Shown in pieces: positions 38,771-47,253 of a DNA stretch of 64,000 nucleotides. The stretch spans positions 112,249 through 176,248 of the forward strand of contig JAFEDH010000025.1 of the NCBI GenBank assembly GCA_018241695.1, written 5' to 3'. The position numbers and the translations under genes are program-made. How positions within the stretch are numbered: the stretch's first letter is position 1; each line of letters begins with the position of its first letter. Below the pieces are notes generated by a model. It worked only from the letters and a program-made list of their open reading frames with translations, was not told the DNA's origin and ran no database searches. The DNA is from Pseudomonadota bacterium. GTDB taxonomy: Bacteria > Pseudomonadota > Gammaproteobacteria > Burkholderiales > Rhodocyclaceae.

Positions 38771-40750
38771 GTGTCCTTTAAACCGCTGATACCGGCCTCC
38801 CTGGCCTACACCGATGCCGGAGTGCCCTGCGCCCCGGCCTACGGCGATGTCTATCATTCCGCCGACGGCGGGCTGGAGCAGGCCCGGCACGTCTTTCTCG
38901 GCGGCAATGATCTGCCCGCACTCTGGCGTGGCCAGAGGCATTTCACGATTCTGGAGACCGGCTTCGGCCTCGGCCTCAACTTCCTCGCCACCTGGCAGGC
39001 ATGGCGCGAAGATTTGCAGCGGCCGGCCCGGCTGCATTTCGTCTCGGTTGAAAAACATCCCTTCGAACGCGAGAGCCTGTCCACGCTCCACGCCGGGTGG
39101 CCCGAACTCAAGCCCCTCGCAGACGAACTGCAAGCCCGGTGGCCACCCCTCACGCCCGGTGTGCATCGACTCCTCCTGGAGGGAGGACAGGTCAGCCTGA
39201 CCCTCTTTCTGGGGGATGCGACAGAACTGCTGCCCAGGATGGTCCTGACGGCGAACGCCATTTATCTCGATGGTTTCGCGCCGGCTAAAAATCCGGAAAT
39301 GTGGAGCAGGCATCTGCTGCATGGACTCGGCCGCCTGGCCGCCCCGGGCGCCACGCTTGCGACGTGGAGCGTGGCCTCTGCGGTGCGCGAGAATCTCGCC
39401 CACAGCGGCTGGATACTGGAACAACGCCCGGGCTTCGGCCGCAAGCGAAACATGCTTTGCGCCTCCCGCGTCACTTACCGCGGTGCGGGCCAGTCCCTGC
39501 CATCATTACCCGAACACCACGCCATGGTGATCGGCGCCGGCATCGCCGGCGCCAGCATCGCCGAGAGCCTTGCCCGACGCGGCTGGCAGGTGGAGGTTCT
39601 GGAAAAAGCCCCGGCGCCGGCCACGGCTGCATCGGGCAATCCGGCGGGGTTGCTCCATCCCGTCCTGACCAGTGACGACAACATCACCGCGCGCCTGACT
39701 CGGGCCGGCTATTTCTTTACCCTTGCCCTGTTGCGCCGGCTCATGGCGGCCGATCCCGGCCTGCCCTGGCATATCGGTGGCATCCTGCAACTGGCGCGGG
39801 ATAGTCATCAGGAAGCCGATCAGGCTGCCGTCGTCGAGCAATTGGGTTTGCCCTGCGATTTCGTCCGCTACGTGGATCGAAGCCATGCATCGGCGCTGGC
39901 GGGGCTGGCCATCAGCCACGGTGGCTGGTTCTGGCCTGAAGGCGCCTGGGGAAATCCGGGAGCGCTGTGCAAGGCCCTGCTCGCCCGCCACGGGTCACGC
40001 GTCAGCCTGCGCTGTGGCGTTGCCGTGGCGCATCTGGACCGGGATCGATCCGGCAGGTGGATCGCCCGCGATGCAGCAGGCAATCCGCTGGCCTGCGCGG
40101 CCACCGTCGTTATCGCCACCGCTCACGAAGCCGTATCGATGCTGCCCGCTGCCGAACTGAATCTGCCTCTTCTGCGCGGGCAGCTAACCATCCTGCCTGC
40201 GTTGCCTGAGGGCCGGCTGAACGGGCTGGCCATGCCCATCTGCGGTAACGGCTACGTCACTCCCGCCCTGGAAGGGGCGCATTGCCTGGGTGCCACCTTC
40301 GATTCCGAATCCCGCGACCCGGAACCGGATGTCGACGGACATCGGCAGAACCTGGCCCGCCTGCACGCCCTGCTGCCCGCACTGGATACCACGCCTTTCG
40401 ATCCGCACACCCTGGCCGGTCGGGTCGGTTTTCGTACCGTCACCCGGGACCGCTTGCCTCTGGCCGGCGCAATGGTCGACGCCTCACAATTCCACGGGCA
40501 AACCCGCCTCGACCGGATACCGCGCCTGGAGGGACTCCATATCCTCGCGGGACTCGGATCCCGTGGCTTGTGCTGGGCACCTCTCGCAGCCGAACTCATC
40601 GCTTCCCGGATCGAACACGAACCATTGCCGGTCGAGCGCGATCTGGCGGTAGCACTGGATCCGGGCCGGTTTTTGCTGCGTGCCGCCCGGCGGGGATCGG
40701 CGTCATCTCCGGATGCCAACATCGATGCCAGTATGGATCTCCATTTGTAA
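38771..40750 (+). CDS. mnmC: MnmC, bifunctional tRNA mnm5s2U biosynthesis protein
   Basis: Completes 5-methylaminomethyl-2-thiouridine at the wobble base: the FAD domain removes carboxymethyl from cmnm5, the methyltransferase methylates the amine. In 659 residues the N-terminal half is a SAM methyltransferase (ILETGFGLGLNFLATW; IYLDGFAPAKNPEMW) and the C-terminal half (from about 250) an FAD oxidoreductase (VIGAGIAGASIAESLA, about 254). Start is a GTG at 38771. Fusion of both domains is the usual form. Confidence 0.95.
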   Translation: MSFKPLIPASLAYTDAGVPCAPAYGDVYHSADGGLEQARHVFLGGNDLPALWRGQRHFTILETGFGLGLNFLATWQAWREDLQRPARLHFVSVEKHPFERESLSTLHAGWPELKPLADELQARWPPLTPGVHRLLLEGGQVSLTLFLGDATELLPRMVLTANAIYLDGFAPAKNPEMWSRHLLHGLGRLAAPGATLATWSVASAVRENLAHSGWILEQRPGFGRKRNMLCASRVTYRGAGQSLPSLPEHHAMVIGAGIAGASIAESLARRGWQVEVLEKAPAPATAASGNPAGLLHPVLTSDDNITARLTRAGYFFTLALLRRLMAADPGLPWHIGGILQLARDSHQEADQAAVVEQLGLPCDFVRYVDRSHASALAGLAISHGGWFWPEGAWGNPGALCKALLARHGSRVSLRCGVAVAHLDRDRSGRWIARDAAGNPLACAATVVIATAHEAVSMLPAAELNLPLLRGQLTILPALPEGRLNGLAMPICGNGYVTPALEGAHCLGATFDSESRDPEPDVDGHRQNLARLHALLPALDTTPFDPHTLAGRVGFRTVTRDRLPLAGAMVDASQFHGQTRLDRIPRLEGLHILAGLGSRGLCWAPLAAELIASRIEHEPLPVERDLAVALDPGRFLLRAARRGSASSPDANIDASMDLHL

Positions 40751-40834
40751 GCGGGTATTTCTCCAGTCAGCGTATTGTCATGCACCGCGTTGAGCGGACA
40801 GTCCCCTTGATTCACCAAGCACGAAGGAGCCACC

Positions 40835-41566
40835 ATGGAAACACCAGCCCCCACCCCGGCCCGGCAAGGCCTGCACCCCGCACTCTGGGTTGCCGCCATC
40901 GCGGTCACGCTCTTTGCCCTGGCCGGAATCGGCAGCCTGACCGGCCTGCTACCCAAAAAATCCGAACCCGAACCCGCCAGTCCTGTCGCCGTCGCTCCGC
41001 CGCCTCCCGCCGCCCCGGCAACCACGGCAACTCCGGTGCCTCCGACCCCCATGGAGACCACGACAACCACCACAACCACGACACAAACTCCGGTCACTCA
41101 CGCCGCGGAAAAACCGGCAGTGGAAAGGCGGCCTGTCAAAAGGGTCGAACGGGCTTCCGCCGAAAGGGCAATGGCGGTAGCACCGCCGCCGACGCCGGCA
41201 CCCGCCCCTTTCGTGGCGCCGCCTCCTCCTCCCTGCCGTGATTGCGGCATCATCGAATCGGTACGGCAGATGACCCGTGAAGGCGAAGGCTCCGGGCTGG
41301 GTGCGGTCGCGGGCGGCGTGGTCGGTGGGTTGCTGGGCAACGGTATTGGTCAGGGGACGGGCCGCGACCTTGCCACCATCGCTGGCGTCGTGGGTGGCGC
41401 CTTCGCGGGCAACAAGATCGAAAAATCCCAGCGTGAATCCACCTACTGGCAAACCTCCGTACGCTTCGATGACGGCACCCGCAAGGTTGTCAACAGCGAT
41501 ACCCAGCCCGCATGGCGCACGGGTGATCCGGTTCGGGTGGTCAACGGGGAAATCCGCGTGCGCTGA
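40835..41566 (+). CDS. Glycine-zipper 2TM domain protein (membrane-anchored paralogue)
   Basis: 243-residue protein with a single N-terminal membrane helix (about 18-37, WVAAIAVTLFALAGIGSLTGLL), a Pro/Thr-rich low-complexity linker to about 125, CRDCG at about 133-137, and a glycine zipper (GLGAVAGGVVGGLLGNGIGQGTGRDLATIAG). The tail TSVRFDDGTRKVVN resembles that of the protein at 34684. The paralogue has a cleavable signal; this one seems to remain anchored. An AAGGAG site lies in front of the ATG. Confidence 0.84.
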   Translation: METPAPTPARQGLHPALWVAAIAVTLFALAGIGSLTGLLPKKSEPEPASPVAVAPPPPAAPATTATPVPPTPMETTTTTTTTTQTPVTHAAEKPAVERRPVKRVERASAERAMAVAPPPTPAPAPFVAPPPPPCRDCGIIESVRQMTREGEGSGLGAVAGGVVGGLLGNGIGQGTGRDLATIAGVVGGAFAGNKIEKSQRESTYWQTSVRFDDGTRKVVNSDTQPAWRTGDPVRVVNGEIRVR

Positions 41567-41597
41567 ACCGGCGAATCACACAATCACTCGACATTCA

Positions 41598-41624
41598 GGG
41601 CACCCTCGGGTGCCCTTGTTCTTT
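41598..41624 (+). terminator. Intrinsic terminator after the second glycine-zipper gene
   Basis: GGGCACCC (41598-41605) and GGGTGCCC (41608-41615) form the stem, with TTGTTCTTT following. It separates the gene from the DUF1345 gene. Confidence 0.7.
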
Positions 41625-41669
41625 ATATTCTCTGGGTAGACTGCAGCCCCGGTTACCGTAACTACCGAC

Positions 41670-42356
41670 ATGAGCTCACCCCACTCACCCTTTCTGCAGC
41701 ACCTTGTCCGCTGGCCGATATACGCCCGGCCAAGACTATTTTTCGCGCTGCTGACGGGATTTCTGGTGCTGTTTCAGATCCCGGAAACACTGATCCCGCA
41801 ACTTCCCACCCGACTGATTGTGGCCTGGAATACGGGTGCGTGGATTTATCTGCTGCTGGTGATCAGCATGATGCTGAGGTCGAGCCACGAACAAATGCGG
41901 CAGCGGGCCCGGCGGGAAGACGAAGGACGATTGGTGATTCTCGCACTGGTCATTGCCGCCGCGCTTGCGGCGCTGGGCGCCATCGTGGCGGAGCTTGCAA
42001 TGGCCAAGTCACTGGCAGGCCCCACCCGAGCGTGGCATCTGGGACTGGCGGCGCTCACCATCCTGTCATCCTGGGCATTCACTCACGTCGTATTCGCCCA
42101 ACACTATGCGCACGATTTTTATGTCGCCCTCTCACGGGACCAGCCCGGCGGCCTGCGTTTCCCCGATTGCGATGACCCCGACTACCGGGACTTTCTCTAC
42201 TTTTCCTGCGTGATCGGCACTTCGGCCCAGACGGCGGATGTGAGCTTCACTTCCCGCACGATGCGCCGTACCGGCCTGATCCACTGCGTACTGGCCTTTT
42301 TCTTCAATACGACCATTCTGGCGCTGACGATCAATATCGCCGCAGGGCTTTTTTAA
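41670..42356 (+). CDS. DUF1345 integral membrane protein
   Basis: Unknown function, 228 residues with about five membrane helices. The DUF1345 landmark near the C-terminus is intact: DYRDFLYFSCVIGTSAQTADVSFTS (about 171-195), which contains conserved acidic and polar residues in a membrane setting, typical of a channel or transporter, though none is proven. Followed 68 bases later by the convergent gltX. Confidence 0.82.
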   Translation: MSSPHSPFLQHLVRWPIYARPRLFFALLTGFLVLFQIPETLIPQLPTRLIVAWNTGAWIYLLLVISMMLRSSHEQMRQRARREDEGRLVILALVIAAALAALGAIVAELAMAKSLAGPTRAWHLGLAALTILSSWAFTHVVFAQHYAHDFYVALSRDQPGGLRFPDCDDPDYRDFLYFSCVIGTSAQTADVSFTSRTMRRTGLIHCVLAFFFNTTILALTINIAAGLF

Positions 42357-42424
42357 GCCATACCCCGGTAATTCGGAAACCGGACCCTGCTGGCGCGGCC
42401 CCGGCTCGCCGATTCACCGGAATA

Positions 42425-43825
42425 TCAGAGCACCCGATCCAGACGGGCCAGCACCATGTCGCGTCCCATGACCTCCAGAACCGCATCAATACCCGGAGAT
42501 TGTGGCTGGCCCAGCAGCACCACCCGCAGGGGAATCGCCACCTGGGGCATCTTTACCCCCTGGGCGATACAGGTTTCCTTGATCGCCTGGCCCAGGGCGG
42601 CTTTCTGCCACTCCGCCACAACCAGCCGATCCAGCCGATCACGCAATGCGCGCAGGCTGGCGCGGGCGTCAACAGTCAAATGGGCATCCAGCATCGGAGC
42701 AGAAAGCTCCGGGGTGACAAAGAACGGCGTCAGGGCATCGGCCAGTTCATTGAGATTGGTGACACGATCCTTGTACAGCACCACCAGTTGTTCGAGAGGT
42801 GGCCCGGCCTCCGGATCGATACCACGCAGCGCCAGGCGGCGGGCGGCCTCGGCCGCCAGGTAGCCACTGGTGGCCTGCTTGATGTATTGCTGATTGAGCC
42901 AGTCGAGTTTCTCGGTATTGAACTGGGCCGCGGATGCGGTGATGTGGTCCAGGTCGAACCACTCGACAAACTGTTCCCGGGAAAAAAATTCTTCATCACC
43001 ATGCGACCAGCCCAGCCGGGCCAGGTAGTTGACGATGGCTTCCGGCAGAAAGCCGGCATCATCGAAATCCGTCACGGCCACGGCATTGCGCCGCTTGGAT
43101 AATTTCTGCCCGTCCTCGCCAAGGATCATGGAAAGATGTGCGTAGCACGGTATCGTCGCACCCAGCGCCTGGAGCACGTTGATCTGGCGTGGCGTGTTGT
43201 TCACGTGATCATCACCTCGGATGACATGGCTGATGCGCATGTCCCAGTCGTCCACCACCACGCAAAAATTGTAGGTGGGCGTGCCGTCGGCGCGGGCGAT
43301 GATGAAGTCGTCGAGCTCGCTGTTGCTGATCTCGATGTGGCCCTTGACCAGATCGTCCCATGCCACGCTGCCCGTATCGGGGTTCCTGAACCGGATCACC
43401 GGCGCCACATCGGCAGGCATCGGTGGCAGGGTTTTTCCCGGTTCGGGCCGCCAGCGGCCATCGTAGCGGGGCTTTTCCTTGCGAGCCTCCTGCTCGGCCC
43501 GCAGTGCTTCGAGTTCTTCCTTGCGGGTGTAGCAGCGATAGGCTGTGCCGGCTTCCAGCATCCGGGCAATCACCTCCTTATAGCGATCCATCCGCTGCAT
43601 CTGGTAGTACGGGCCTTCATCGTGATCCAGCCCGAGCCAGCGCATGCCGTCCAGGATTGCCTGCACCGCTTCAGGTGTGGAGCGCGCAACGTCGGTATCC
43701 TCGATGCGCAGCACGAACTGCCCTCCGTGGTGACGTGCATAGGCCCAGGCGTAGAGCGCGGTACGGGCGCCTCCGATATGAAGATAACCGGTGGGACTCG
43801 GGGCGAAGCGGGTACGAACCGTCAT
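42425..43825 (-). CDS. gltX: Glutamyl-tRNA synthetase
   Basis: Class I synthetase charging tRNA-Glu. The 466 residues show the HIGH-type motif ([16 protein letters not shown], residues 7-22), [17 protein letters not shown], and the KMSKS-type loop KLSKR (about 241). The anticodon-binding helices fill the C-terminus. The discriminating form lacks amidotransferase genes nearby, so whether it also mischarges tRNA-Gln is not visible here. Divergent from the tRNA cluster. Confidence 0.97.
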   Translation of the reverse strand: MTVRTRFAPSPTGYLHIGGARTALYAWAYARHHGGQFVLRIEDTDVARSTPEAVQAILDGMRWLGLDHDEGPYYQMQRMDRYKEVIARMLEAGTAYRCYTRKEELEALRAEQEARKEKPRYDGRWRPEPGKTLPPMPADVAPVIRFRNPDTGSVAWDDLVKGHIEISNSELDDFIIARADGTPTYNFCVVVDDWDMRISHVIRGDDHVNNTPRQINVLQALGATIPCYAHLSMILGEDGQKLSKRRNAVAVTDFDDAGFLPEAIVNYLARLGWSHGDEEFFSREQFVEWFDLDHITASAAQFNTEKLDWLNQQYIKQATSGYLAAEAARRLALRGIDPEAGPPLEQLVVLYKDRVTNLNELADALTPFFVTPELSAPMLDAHLTVDARASLRALRDRLDRLVVAEWQKAALGQAIKETCIAQGVKMPQVAIPLRVVLLGQPQSPGIDAVLEVMGRDMVLARLDRVL

Positions 43826-43941
43826 GGCATTTGAGCTGAAGATGCGGGAATGGCGCGGATTTTACGCGACGCAAGACGCCGGAGACCCGGAACAACGCAT
43901 AACAGGCGATCACGCACACACGCACTGCCGGCCGGTGCGCG

Positions 43942-43969
43942 TTGACAGGATGGGCATGCTGGTTATAAT
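43942..43969 (+). promoter_or_regulatory. Consensus promoter of the tRNA Gly-Cys-Gly cluster
   Basis: A perfect -35 TTGACA (43942-43947) and perfect -10 TATAAT (43964-43969) at 16-bp spacing lie 13 bases before the first tRNA. The following GCGCGCC is a GC-rich discriminator, the feature associated with stringent (ppGpp) control of stable-RNA promoters. Confidence 0.9.
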
Positions 43970-43982
43970 GCGCGCCTTCGTT

Positions 43983-44058
43983 GCGGGAATAGCTCAGTTG
44001 GTAGAGCGCAACCTTGCCAAGGTTGAGGTCGCGAGTTCGAGCCTCGTTTCCCGCTCCA
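43983..44058 (+). tRNA. tRNA-Gly(GCC), copy 1
   Basis: A 76-nt cloverleaf: acceptor GCGGGAA pairs with TTCCCGC; anticodon GCC in CTTGCCAAG; T-loop GTTCGAGCC; encoded CCA end with U at the discriminator, the bacterial glycine form. Decodes GGC and GGU. Identical in sequence to copy 2. Confidence 0.96.
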
Positions 44059-44067
44059 GAATTCTCA

Positions 44068-44093
44068 GGGGGAAAGCAGTGATGCTTTCCCCC
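44068..44093 (+). terminator. Hairpin between tRNA-Gly copy 1 and tRNA-Cys
   Basis: GGGGGAAAGCA and TGCTTTCCCCC make a perfect 11-bp stem closed by a GTGA tetraloop, followed by TTGCTTTCTT. It has only a weak T-tract, so it could be a partial terminator, a processing signal, or both. Confidence 0.6.
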
Positions 44094-44188
44094 TTGCTTT
44101 CTTCCTCCCGATTTTCAGGAAACGCTCGCAGCTCCGGCGCTGCCGCGCACTCCGGGCGTGAGGTAAATACGGTAACATCCGCAGCATC

Positions 44189-44262
44189 GGCGCGATCGCA
44201 TAGTGGTTGTGCAACGGATTGCAAATCCGTCTACCCCAGTTCGATTCTGGGTCGCGCCTCCA
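44189..44262 (+). tRNA. tRNA-Cys(GCA)
   Basis: A 74-nt cloverleaf with acceptor GGCGCGA pairing TCGCGCC, anticodon GCA in GATTGCAAATC, T-arm GTTCGATTC, U73 discriminator (cysteine identity) and encoded CCA. It lies 130 bases after tRNA-Gly copy 1 and 11 before copy 2. Confidence 0.95.
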
Positions 44263-44273
44263 GTCGATTCAGC

Positions 44274-44349
44274 GCGGGAATAGCTCAGTTGGTAGAGCGC
44301 AACCTTGCCAAGGTTGAGGTCGCGAGTTCGAGCCTCGTTTCCCGCTCCA
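44274..44349 (+). tRNA. tRNA-Gly(GCC), copy 2
   Basis: Identical over 76 nt to tRNA-Gly copy 1, 291 bases downstream of it. The two copies form a direct repeat around the hairpin and tRNA-Cys. A strong terminator follows within 10 bases. Confidence 0.96.
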
Positions 44350-44355
44350 CTCCAG

Positions 44356-44386
44356 AAAAAGGGACAGCGCTCTGCTGTCCCTTTTT
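44356..44386. terminator. Terminator of the tRNA cluster
   Basis: AAAAAGGGACAGC and GCTGTCCCTTTTT flank a 5-nt loop, with A and T tails on both sides. It can terminate the tRNA transcript and, on the minus strand, the NTF2-like gene ending at 44395. Confidence 0.9.
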
Positions 44387-44394
44387 GATTTCCC

Positions 44395-44883
44395 TTACCG
44401 GCCCGCTGCCACAACAGGTACGGTGCTGATGTAGTCCACCTGCAGGCGCCGGCTCTGGAAAACCCAGTCGTCTCCGGCGCGGACCAGTGTGTCGTGGTAT
44501 TGCAAATACCAGTCATGCTTCACCGATACACCTTCTTCGGTCTTGACATGGCTGGCGACACAGTAGGTCACCCCCGTGGCCTGATCGCCTTCCACCTCGA
44601 AGAGGTGATTGAAAACATTGTGCATGGTCCAGTCGAACATGCTGGCCAGAATCTCCACGCAATGATGGGCGCTTTCAACGGCGACGGGAGTATCGATGAA
44701 GGTTACCCGCCCCTGGTAAAAGCACGCTGCGAGAGCCTCGACATTCCGGGTATCGACAGCCCGTGCATAGCGATACAGCAACCGGGTGATTGCCTGTTGA
44801 TCCTCGGGGCGGTGGGAAAACGCCACAGGTGGCCGTGTCAAGCCGGTTTCAGATCTGCTTGGCCTGTTCGGCCTGCTCGGCAC
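44395..44883 (-). CDS. SnoaL/NTF2-like protein
   Basis: 162-residue protein with the NTF2-like cone fold: DQQAITRLLYRYARAVDTRNVEALAACFY (about 28-56) is the typical first helix, and SHVKTEEG, LQYHDTLVRAGDDWVFQSRRLQVDYI the closing strands. Fold members act as hydrolases, isomerases or dehydratases on hydrophobic rings, or bind ligands; the substrate is unknown. It starts at a GTG (44883), overlapping the hemerythrin gene by 35 bases; a GTG at 44826 is an alternative that removes the overlap. Confidence 0.75.
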   Translation of the reverse strand: MPSRPNRPSRSETGLTRPPVAFSHRPEDQQAITRLLYRYARAVDTRNVEALAACFYQGRVTFIDTPVAVESAHHCVEILASMFDWTMHNVFNHLFEVEGDQATGVTYCVASHVKTEEGVSVKHDWYLQYHDTLVRAGDDWVFQSRRLQVDYISTVPVVAAGR

Positions 44884-45340
44884 CCGGAACCCGCCGGCGC
44901 GGGGGGCTCCGCTTGATGACCACTGGAGATCCCCCCGTATTGCGTTTCACCATCCATTTGGCCAGCGCCGAATCCATGTAATCGGCATGACCGGGGAACC
45001 AGCGTTCCAGTTCGGCCACCAGCGCACGGCCCAGTTCCATGTCACCCGCGACGATTTTCGGGCGGCAGCCGACCAGTGAGTTCATGACCTGATCGTGTTC
45101 ATGTACATGGCAATCCTTGGCCGGATAGCCTTCCAGGCTCATCCAATCCTTCTCCTGATCAAAATGGCGTACCGCATGCTCGATGAAAGAATCATAAATC
45201 GGGAGGAAATCGGCATCGCTGGCGGCTTGCATGGCATGCACCAGCGTAACGAACTCCTCGTGGGTTTCATCCATGGGCTGATAGCCCAGAAGGAAATCGT
45301 CACACCAGATGAATTCGTCAGCCTGGCCGGTCGGGGTCAT
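44849..45340 (-). CDS. Bacteriohemerythrin-like protein
   Basis: Four-helix non-heme diiron protein of 163 residues that binds oxygen. All seven ligands of the family can be placed: His27, His59, Glu63, His78, His82, His118 and Asp123, in HEEF, HFDQEKDWM, HVHEHDQ and GHADYMD. After about 130 it has a basic/charged tail that homologues lack. It stands upstream of the NTF2-like gene on the same strand. A role in oxygen sensing, storage or detoxification is inferred. Confidence 0.9.
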   Translation of the reverse strand: MTPTGQADEFIWCDDFLLGYQPMDETHEEFVTLVHAMQAASDADFLPIYDSFIEHAVRHFDQEKDWMSLEGYPAKDCHVHEHDQVMNSLVGCRPKIVAGDMELGRALVAELERWFPGHADYMDSALAKWMVKRNTGGSPVVIKRSPPRRRVPGAEQAEQAKQI

Positions 45341-45452
45341 GGTGAAGCTCCATACGAGTGAAAAATTACCCTGGATGATGCCTGAAAAGGAATGCGTCTG
45401 TCTTGAGCAGGATCAGGACACACGCGACATGTCCCGGACGCCTCGGCTACCT

Positions 45453-46073
45453 TCATCCGACCGCCGGAGCCAGCGGGTTGCGCCAGAACGCGGGAGGTAC
45501 CTTTGCGGGATCGACCTTGACGATATCGGCGGCGGTGGTCGGACCATTGGAATAAGCCAGTTCGCCCGCGCCCTTGCCTGCCGGGTCAAAAACAAAAAAG
45601 ATGCAGGTCCGCTTGGTCAGCTGATAAACCGCCGCCGGATCGTCCATCCTGATCCCGTGAATGGTCTCGATCATGGCGCCACTATGCAGCTGATGGACAA
45701 TCCCTTCCACGACCAGTTCATCCTCGCCCACGATAAGCTTCTCGACCTCCATGTGGATCAGGTAAATGTTGGCGGCAATCAGGTTACGGTAGTGTTGTGT
45801 CAGGGCCGTGTAATCCTGTGGCAGATAGGCTGAATAGTCAGCGCCGGCGCCATAGGCGGCATACACTTGGCGCTCTTGGGAGCAGGACGCCATCAGTTCC
45901 TCATAACGTCCCCCGCACTCGGCCTCGGCATGCTCGATGAAATTTTCCAGTATCTGCCGCTGTCGCGAACCGGTCAGAGTTGCCAGGTACTCCCTGGCAA
46001 CCTGTACGACATTGCCAGGATTGAACTGATCCATGGGAATCGGTTTTTCTTCCAGGGTACGACCGATGTACAT
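45453..46073 (-). CDS. NTF2/SnoaL-like protein
   Basis: Second NTF2-like protein, 206 residues. The N-terminal QRQILENFIEHAEAECGGRYEELMASC resembles the first helices of the fold, and EKLIVGEDELVVEGIVHQLHSGAMI the beta-sheet. No signal peptide. A GGAG site precedes the ATG at 46073. It sits next to the SDR gene on the same strand, 160 bases downstream of it. I know no named family, so the assignment rests on fold-like pattern alone. Confidence 0.6.
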   Translation of the reverse strand: MYIGRTLEEKPIPMDQFNPGNVVQVAREYLATLTGSRQRQILENFIEHAEAECGGRYEELMASCSQERQVYAAYGAGADYSAYLPQDYTALTQHYRNLIAANIYLIHMEVEKLIVGEDELVVEGIVHQLHSGAMIETIHGIRMDDPAAVYQLTKRTCIFFVFDPAGKGAGELAYSNGPTTAADIVKVDPAKVPPAFWRNPLAPAVG

Positions 46074-46233
46074 CTTGACTATCTCCTCTGTATTGTTGTC
46101 GCGCCTTGAGGCGCTGCGCTCCAGCCGGGCGACACCTTAACCGGAAAATAAAATGAGCTGCAGTCCTCCGCCGCAACGCATCGGCCGCGGATGCTCACTC
46201 GTGATGCCGATATGCGGATCTGGACTCAGGATT

Positions 46234-47085
46234 TCAGACTTCCTTCCCCGCGAGAATCTTGGCCATCACCTCTTTGCCGAACACGGCTTCTGCCATTTCC
46301 GAAATATCGACCGGTCCGCGCAGTTCCCCGCCACCCTCGATGGCGAAACTCTGCCCTGTCACCCAGGAGGATTCGGGGCCGGCCAGATAGCGTACTCCGG
46401 CGGCAATATCCTCCGGCTCGCCCAGTCGTCCCAGCGGACGCGCAGCGCTCGAAGCCTTGACGATGGCTTCGCTGGAAAACATACCCTGGGTACATTCGGC
46501 CCGGGTCAGGCCCGGCCGGACCGCATTGACGCGGATGTTGTGGCGCGCAAGCTCGTTGGCACAGGATTTCACCAGCCCTTCGACTGCGGCCTTGCCCGCG
46601 GTATAGACCGAAAGCCAGGTCTGGGGCTGATGGGCCGCTTCGGAGGAAATGCAGACAATGCTGCCTCCACCCTGCGCGGCCATGACCGGAATGGAATGAC
46701 GAATGGCGAGAAAGGTGGGCTGAAAGTTGAAGGCGATTTCTTCCAGCGCGCTTTTTTCATCCTGCAGCAGCAAGGGGCGAAATCCGCCGCCGCCCACCGT
46801 GGCAACACAGATCTCCATGCGCCCGGTGGATTCGGTCGCCGCAGCCACCGCCCGTTTCATATCTTCGGCCTTCATGGCGTCCCCCACGACCAGGGTAATC
46901 TTCGCGCCATTCTGCGCCAGGGGCTGCAATCGGTCACGGGCACGCTCCAGCGCATCGATGCGCCGCCCCATGAGGGTGACGGAACAGCCGTCTTCCAGAA
47001 AAAGCTGGGCACTTCCCGAACCAATGCCTCCGGCTCCGCCCGTAATCAGGGCCGACATCCCGGCCAGGGGGAATTCCTTTTTCAT
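46234..47085 (-). CDS. Short-chain dehydrogenase/reductase (SDR)
   Basis: NAD(P)-dependent oxidoreductase of 283 residues. The nucleotide motif is TGGAGGIG (15-22), and the catalytic triad Ser147 or Ser148, Tyr161 and Lys165 is seen in CISSEAAHQPQTWLSVYTAGKAA. Arg41-Arg42 follow the second strand, which favours NADPH. The substrate is unknown. It lies upstream of one NTF2-like gene and is divergent from the GST-like gene. Confidence 0.9.
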   Translation of the reverse strand: MKKEFPLAGMSALITGGAGGIGSGSAQLFLEDGCSVTLMGRRIDALERARDRLQPLAQNGAKITLVVGDAMKAEDMKRAVAAATESTGRMEICVATVGGGGFRPLLLQDEKSALEEIAFNFQPTFLAIRHSIPVMAAQGGGSIVCISSEAAHQPQTWLSVYTAGKAAVEGLVKSCANELARHNIRVNAVRPGLTRAECTQGMFSSEAIVKASSAARPLGRLGEPEDIAAGVRYLAGPESSWVTGQSFAIEGGGELRGPVDISEMAEAVFGKEVMAKILAGKEV

Positions 47086-47253
47086 TTCCGGACTCCTTCA
47101 AAATAGGGAAAACACCATTGCAGCCGACCCAGTATAGGCGAGAAAAATCCGGCTGATTCCCCTGCCTCGTGGAGTGAGATCCAAGCTGGAATCCGGTTGC
47201 CCGTGGGCCGTTCATGCTTCAGAATGGTCAAGCCCCCCTTTGGAGAAACCACC

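Noticed and set aside
44262..47000. Genomic island inserted at the tRNA genes
   Set aside because: I saw no duplicated tRNA 3' end, integrase or base-composition break after the cluster, so an island is not supported.
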